Positions 47,898-64,000 of a stretch of DNA of 64,000 bases are shown here, in pieces. The notes beneath the pieces were generated by a model. It made no database searches. It was not told where the DNA came from and saw only the letters and a program-made list of their open reading frames with translations. The translations under genes and the position numbers were made by a program. The DNA is from Xestospongia muta (Eukaryota; Porifera; Demospongiae; Haplosclerida; Petrosiidae): assembly GCA_963693285.1 (NCBI GenBank), contig OY848927.1, positions 4,516,643-4,580,642 of the forward strand, written 5' to 3'. The first letter of the stretch is position 1; each line of letters opens with the position of its first letter.

Positions 47898-49156
47898 ATG
47901 TATCTATTTCTCAGTTGTTTACTGGTTTGTCTTCTCTCTCAAGCCCTAGGATCTCGGATCTTCCTTCTCAGATCTCCCCTGATCACCTACAACAATTCAT
48001 TGGGAAACCAATATATCTGTCCTCGGCTTCCAAACTATCCCCAACAATGCTTTACTGCTCTTGATGACATTTACAATTATCATGATCAGGGCAATGTTGA
48101 GGGTGCTTTGTCAGAGTTTTGTACTGAAGCTTGCCTCCAACCTCTGGACAAATATTGGAAAAATGTTATTCGTGATGTTGCAATGCCAATCTTTATGCGA
48201 TCAACGCTGTGTCTAAAAACAAAGAGGGGTTACTGTACTCAACAATTAATTAAGAGCAGTAATCAACATGTAATTGAGGAGGTGGATGAAGAATGCATTC
48301 GAAAATGGTGTCCACTAATATGTGACTCAAGAAAAGCAACATCAGACATATATTTGCAATGTTGTGCTAATGCATTGGTTAACAAATCATTTCCAATAGA
48401 TGAGGCTATAGAACTCTATGGGATAACACCAAAAAGCCTGCGCAACAAGGATACAGTGAGCATTGATAGTATGACTCATAATTAGAAATTTTACATGATC
48501 ATCAATCCTTTTTTTTTCATTAGAGAGAATACGACTACTGTGGCCATCTTCTAATGCGATTTCGAAGTGATTCAAAATGTCTAAACATCATTGAACTCAT
48601 TGACTATATACATAAACTGGTTCATTCAGATGATAACCTTGTTAATAACAAGGCAAATCAAGATTTACTGAAGAAAGGCTTAGAGAGCTATTGTCCAACA
48701 GATTGCATGGAGATAATTATATCATACTACACAGCCTGTGCTGCTGCTGATGAAGCACTACATCAGCTATTTCTCTACAAAGTGTTTTACTGTTCAAAAG
48801 ATGGAGGGGATTATTGTATCGTTAAGGGACTGCAAAAAATGGAATCAGGAGATGTAAGCAAATATAAATTAAAGATCTACTGTGTTTCTCCAGAGATGTT
48901 TTGTGCTCGTGATTCCTGTAAAACTGCGATCAAAGATGCTAAATCTGCTCTGGGTTGTTGTTGTCAGAATTTATTTAACATAGACGGGAGCCCCTTTCGA
49001 GATCTCATTCCTGACTTTATCATGCGATTTATGGAGTGTAAAGTTGAGCTACCAAAGCTGTGTAGTAGTGGTTACATACTCAAGATGGATATTACAGCAA
49101 TAGTCCTTGTGGCACTGCTTACTTTATTTCTTAACAAGCACTTACATGTCTGCTGA
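47898..49156 (+). CDS. Secreted cysteine-rich protein with a C-terminal hydrophobic anchor
   Basis: Two exons, joined at about 48458 and 48524 (NKDT then REYDYCGHLL) in phase 0; without splicing the first frame would stop at 48485. The product is about 400 residues. It has a signal peptide (MYLFLSCLLVCLLSQALGS), then two repeated cysteine modules, each with a CC or CCC motif (YLQCCANALVNKS; SALGCCCQNLFNID). It ends with a hydrophobic segment (ITAIVLVALLTLFLNKHLHVC), which could be a GPI signal or a membrane anchor. Not a family I recognise. Likely paralogue of the gene on the other side of the shared promoter. Confidence 0.75.
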
Positions 49157-49638
49157 TGTCACTATGACTCTTCCCTCTCTCCCTTCATCAAATACATAAC
49201 CTAAAAAACTGACCACTATTAATTTTACTCATTTTGTATGGTACATTAATTTTGCCATGGTAACTTTTAATGACATCACTTGTTTTATGGATAATTAAAT
49301 TCTAATTCACACATTGACTGTTGTTTATGATTCACTGTGGATCAGGTGCTAAGTGTCTTGTTTTCCTTTAAATCTATCAGACCACCTGTATCTTTTTGCT
49401 ACTTTGTTTAGGACCTGGATGTTAATATCAGCAATATATTGTGTCTGTGTGTCATCACGTGTGATCACATTTTACACATAGCAATGATATAAATAACTGG
49501 AGTTAAGGTATTATGCGATGGTGTTCTGGAAAGATCATCCAAGGGTCACTAGTACAGTGTGTCATGAAACTTACATGTTATCCTATATACTGACCTCAAT
49601 TTGAAAGTTCTATGAACGTAATAAATATAGTTGTAGTA

Positions 49639-49698
<60 letters not shown>

Positions 49699-50229
49699 CT
49701 GATTTCCAATAGGGACCACTTCTATTCACACATTTGTGACATGATTATTATTAAAAGGACATCTGTTAAAACATATCAAAAACAGTTTTGTATATATACA
49801 GTTGCTATATGTGCACAACTGTTCATAATAACTGCATGTATGCGTACAAAACTTCTTTTGAAGTGCTTTTAAAGTGGTCTTTTTTCATTAATCACATCAC
49901 AAATGTTTTGACAGAGGTGGTCACTTATTGTAAATCAGGTCACATATATTGTTGGGATCTTTTTATTATTATTGATACCTAACCTTCTGTTTCATGTGAT
50001 GAATTAAGTCTTTATAATAATAGCTCATGTTATATCATGACACAATAACATAGCAACTGTTTTTGTTTTCACACAATTAATTATTAATTGTGACTATTTT
50101 TCATCCTATCAATTATACAAATTTTATTATTATGTCAAGGGTTGTACCTATATATGAAAAGGCTTCCAAAGGAAATATTAGATTTAATATATTACTGATC
50201 TACACAAGTTGCTAGAGCTGTAACTGAGT
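49157..50229. other. Intergenic spacer with a (TA)n run
   Basis: About 1.07 kb between the cysteine-rich gene and the ABCA gene. AT-rich with a 54-bp pure TA run at about 49642-49695. No gene seen. Confidence 0.55.
49642..49695. repeat. (TA)n microsatellite
   Basis: Uninterrupted TA dinucleotides, about 27 units, in the intergenic spacer. Confidence 0.95.
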
Positions 50230-60343
<10,114 letters not shown>

Positions 60344-61058
60344 CTTCTATGCAATGCAGGTTTTTGTCAAAGTAGTAGAGGAGTGTAACTTGTAAAACTT
60401 TACTGTTATACTAACTATTACAAATAAAATAACTGTTAATTTAATACATTGGAGATGTATTGTCAGTTTAATTACTATAGCTATTGAAATTACTAGTGAG
60501 TTTGATATTATATTATATAGTCATTTTTTAGTCAATTAAAAGTATTTAAAGAAAAAGATATTTCATCAATTAATAAGAGATTGTTTTTGAATAAGTTTCA
60601 AAAACAAGATCAACTATATTAATTCTATCTAATTTTATAGACAAATTTATGCTTTAAAATTTAACTTCTAATAACTACAATTGACAAATCAAGTCAAAAA
60701 TTAATTGACTTTAAAATGTTTTAAAATTTTTTTTACAATTAAACAAAACTTTTTAGTTCTTTTTTTAATATGAAAAGTAGTTCTTTTTAACAATTTAAAT
60801 ATTTTATAAGTTGAAAATTAGTTTTAAATTAACTACTGTCAATTATAATAATTAGTTCTTTTTTTAAAAGAAGATGGAAGTACTGTGACTGTAACGTGCA
60901 CATTCATTTAGTCCTGATGTACTGACAATCAGATCCATCACGTTTTTCATCACTGCTCCATTCTCCTTCGTACGAGTCACCACTACTGTATTCTATGCGT
61001 TTTTGGACAGCCATTACCCGGAGAGTTATCCAAATTTTTAACCCCTTCTTTTTTGTTT
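60344..61058. other. AT-rich intergenic spacer
   Basis: About 715 bp of very AT-rich sequence with many A and T homopolymers between ABCA and the TMEM237-like gene. No gene seen. GC content rises over the last 150 bp, consistent with a promoter. Confidence 0.5.
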
Positions 61059-62984
61059 ATGAACTCTCACGTCAGAAGTTCTATCTTTAATAGAGGGTCT
61101 CCTCTAACTATCTCTGATCTACATCCACCAGATACTGTTGATGATTCAGGAGGTTCCAGTTTGATGATGGAGCAGCAACCAGGGCTATTGGAATTATTAA
61201 CTGCTTTGTTTACTGGTTTGAGTACACAAGAGTTGCCACATGAAGAGACCACTCTTCAAAATCAGACGACTATTCTAAAAGTAAAGAACACAGTGAGATA
61301 TGACTAGTTGAAAGTTTGCCTTAGTAAGTTCTTCTATTACTATGTGTTACATACTCTATATTGGTATAGACTGTTCATATGTTTATTAGGACTACTGCAA
61401 TAATTGGACATGGACTATTGGCAGGTAAGTATTATCTATTAATACATCTATCTAATGTACCATATAGCCATTTACAATATCTATCCATCTCTATCCATCA
61501 ATTCGTCTATCAACTATAACTTTTATCATCTGTCTCTATTCATCATTACTCTATCAGATAATTGACATACATTATTGTTTGATCCTTTTATCTTAAGATA
61601 TTTCTCTCTGGGATACTGCAGTGGCTTATTCAATCAGTCAACAAACCAGTGGACATGTGACATTATTAGAATATTATCATCCTTTCCTATTAGGATTACA
61701 TTCAATCTACCTATTGTTGTTATCAATTGTACTTGTCACTATCTTAGACAGGTAAATAATGGAGGTTAGAGAGATGAATAATGCAAGTTAATAACACAAG
61801 TTAATAGTACAAGTTAGACAAAATATAACTAACACTGGTTAGATGTTCTAAATTAACAGTGACCTTTATAATAGACTCCACTGTACATGTATGTGATAGT
61901 CACATTATGACACTGAGTCTTTTCTTCAGATTTGATATTGCAAGAACCAACAAGAGCTGTATTATAAAATGTTGTCACTCACTCTCAGAGATAGCTCTAG
62001 CAACAGGTATCTTCTCTATATAATCATTTTATTTTGTACGTATATATTTGTCTATTATAGAACATTATCAATGTCTTCTATTTACCTCTATTCTGCTCTC
62101 TCTAGCTTTAATACTGTTGATTTTAGCAACAACAGAATCATTTTTACATGAGAGAATTACACTGTTTAGTAAGCAACCTAATTTATGGTATGTGAACATC
62201 TCATCCTATCACACAGTCAACCATATACTATCAATATAGATAGAACACAGTAGCCTTGGTTTTATCATTGAGTGTCCTTATAGTAGACAATTTAGTAGTA
62301 CTTGTTATGGAGTACAAGATTAGATTATAGAACAAGCATCCTGAAATTATGGAAGCCGAGGACAGACATTCCAATTGCTATTTCCATTTTAATTAAATGG
62401 AATTATATGGAGTTGGAATGTTTGTCTTCGTCTTCCGTAAATAACTGTCATACAATGTACAACCAACCTAACCCAACTGGAAACATTTCATAATTCTAAG
62501 AGACAGCTCGTGGTGCTTGCGCTTTGTGTTTTATTAATAACAAGAAAAGCCTAGATGATGGCACATGTGCAAAGAATGGAATAAGGAATAAGAAATTGAA
62601 AGTTATCAAGGTCGTTAATTGGAATTTTTAAAATAAGCGAAGATGCACGGAAGAAACAGGAAATAAGAATTGGAATGTCCATCCTCGGCTCTCATATGAA
62701 ATAGAGTTTCCTTGAATCTTAATTCCATGGCATCTTTTCTTCTTTTCTATAGGCTTGATGTATTGACTGGAACAAACAATTCTTCTCCTTCAATTACACC
62801 TCTCCTCACAGTCAACAGTCTCCATTATGTTGCTAATAGTCAGTAAAGCCCTCAATTGACTGTTTGGTTAGCTCTTAGTATAACAAAAAGCATTTGTATA
62901 TGTCTTAGCTGGTCCTTGGCTGGATGGACCTTAGTACAGATAGAAAGTAAAGTACATGTATATATAGGAAGTGGTGTGATCTAG
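61059..62984 (+). CDS. TMEM237-like tetraspan membrane protein
   Basis: Six or seven exons in phase. Exon 1 starts at the ATG at 61059 (MNSHVRSSIFNRGSPLTISD) and is hydrophilic. Then TVHMFIRTTAIIGHGLLAG (exon from 61370), DISLWDTAVAYSISQQ, a helix GLHSIYLLLLSIVLVTILDR, a further helix LFTSILLSLALILLILATTE with HERITLFSKQPNLW, and a last exon pair ending near 62984. Four hydrophobic segments and the order GLLAG, then hydrophobic plus DR, then ERI and LW fit TMEM237, a ciliary transition-zone protein mutated in Joubert syndrome. I base this on pattern, not alignment. Another frame across 61600-61750 is also open, but it does not continue through the other exons. The last splice (near 62841 to 62909) is the least certain. 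Confidence 0.55.
62354..62690. mobile_element. MITE-like element in a TMEM237-like intron
   Basis: AGCCGAGGACAGACATTCCA at the left end is matched in inverse by TGGAATGTCCATCCTCGGCT at the right end; inverted similarity runs about 32 bp with roughly four mismatches. A third, internal inverted copy (TGGAATGTTTGTCTTCGTCT) lies near 62416. About 337 bp, non-coding. Confidence 0.8.
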
Positions 62985-64000
62985 TTTATGTATGGACTGG
63001 AGGGTAAAGGATATATATACAAGAAAGATGAGGTTTTAAAAGTGTCTATAATGAAGACATCCTTTTAAGATGTGAGCCTCTCTGTAGTGGATACTTTGGA
63101 CATTAGCATGAACTTGATCAGGACACTGAGGAGAGTTCAATATAGAGGGTGTTCTTAGTTTAGAATATATTATTATGAAAAAATGTGATTACACAAATAT
63201 TAATAAGGTATTGTTTTAATAAATAAGAAGAGATTACTGGTATTAAAACTAGACCACCAAATAAACTACTGTTGAAAAAATGTTGTAAGTTTCTCTTTTT
63301 TCAGAATATCTGTGGAATATCTATCAAACCAGTTCTACAGACCAAGACAAACCTGTTATACCTCCTAGTTTAGCCTGAGATATCTGCACTTTTAAAATGA
63401 ATCACATCTTCCACATAATCTACTTTTTACATAATATAGTATTATCTAAAACAAATTTGGAGCCCTAAAGACTGTTCCAAACATGTTGTTATGAAGTACT
63501 TGTGATGAATTCAATACCAACAGAAAAAGTAAACAGATTTTAGGGTACACAAATTATTAGAGAACCCACAATGCCACCATAAATTTCAAGACGTTGATCA
63601 TTCAAACAAAATACATGTTGAGTGTATTAGGCTGTATACAAGTCTTTGACAGGCTATAGGCCAACAGCTAGCGCTTATTTTAATATGATAAATAATAAAT
63701 AAATGTTAATTTTAAAGACTAAAAGAAGTACACATCTAAAAGAAGTTAATTAAAATAAACATTAAAACAGAAATTATACCACACTGGTCGGGCTGGTGAA
63801 AATATCATCAGCACGTGTTCACACCTAGCGAGGAAACGCGTGACCACCATTATGGCGGGAAAATACCAATTGTTAGCACACGCATAACGAGCAAACATTT
63901 TTAATTATTTTTTTTGTAAAAAATGATAATTAATTAATGATTTTTTTGTAAAAAATATTAATGTCATTAAAAAAAACTAAAGAATATCTTGTAAATAAAA
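62985..64000. other. Downstream intergenic region
   Basis: About 1 kb. The first part is probably the 3' UTR of the TMEM237-like gene. Near 63785-63895 GC rises (AGCGAGGAAACGCGTG, TGGCGGGAAAATACC); the GGCGGGAAA is an E2F-type site. A promoter or 5' end of a gene beyond the window is possible. The last 100 bp are A/T homopolymers. No coding exon is supported. Confidence 0.45.

Noticed and set aside
61575..61769. Open frame reading RYFSLGYCSGLFNQ across a TMEM237-like exon
   Set aside because: It does not continue in phase into the other exons, whereas the other frame joins five exons and gives membrane helices.
63851..63890. Short frame starting ATGGCGGGAAAATACC as the first exon of another gene
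   Set aside because: It stops after eleven codons and has no donor; the GGCGGGAAA is more simply an E2F-type site or chance.

Overview
The window reads as nuclear DNA of an early-branching animal, most likely a demosponge (Amphimedon-like; this is an inference, not a database match). It is AT-rich and gene-dense. Genes have many short GT-AG introns and are often packed head to head with 66 to 190 bp between start codons. The products are animal families: UPF1, NOLC1, RUFY, an ABCA transporter, MTHFD2, a TMEM237-like protein, cathepsin L and a CARD-LRR protein. I see no bacterial operons, CRISPR arrays or tRNA genes.

Layout. 1-4943: three cathepsin L-like protease genes in tandem on the minus strand, the first cut by the window edge. 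5386-10216: a multi-exon minus-strand gene of unknown function with an N-myristoylation-type start. 10916-11920: an intronless pseudokinase. 12220-18049: a divergent pair, S-adenosylmethionine synthetase (MAT) and a zinc-type homocysteine S-methyltransferase (HMT). 18173-23057: a second, decayed copy of that block (pseudokinase tail, intact MAT, broken HMT). 23200-27723: a divergent pair, a kinase with a CAAX tail and a RUN/FYVE protein. 28408-29724: a secreted protein with a C80-like protease domain and a long acidic tail. 29952-34588: UPF1. 34786-40083: CARD-LRR gene (minus) divergent from EFG1 (plus). 40366-46424: MTHFD2 (minus) divergent from NOLC1 (plus). 46672-49156: a divergent pair of secreted cysteine-rich proteins with C-terminal anchors. 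50230-60343: a full ABCA transporter. 61059-62984: a TMEM237-like membrane protein. The rest is intergenic.

Functional links. MAT and HMT are consecutive steps of the methionine cycle (homocysteine to methionine to S-adenosylmethionine) and share one short promoter region that was duplicated as a unit. MTHFD2, a mitochondrial folate one-carbon enzyme, lies 20 kb away and may be there by chance. EFG1 and NOLC1 both act in nucleolar ribosome or snoRNP biology.

Strongest structural signals. (1) Every long CT/GA microsatellite inside a gene has its CT strand on the sense strand and lies in front of a 3' splice site, most of them directly abutting it, where it serves as the polypyrimidine tract. 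(2) Two minisatellites begin at a 5' splice site, so each unit carries a donor-like sequence. (3) The MAT/HMT duplication leaves a readable trail: a breakpoint fragment, a shared terminal-inverted-repeat element, and a patch of the neighbouring kinase gene inside the broken HMT copy. (4) The ABCA protein carries a 378-residue exon of degenerate repeats just before its second ATPase domain. Exon boundaries were read by eye from splice consensus and phase, so individual junctions may be off.
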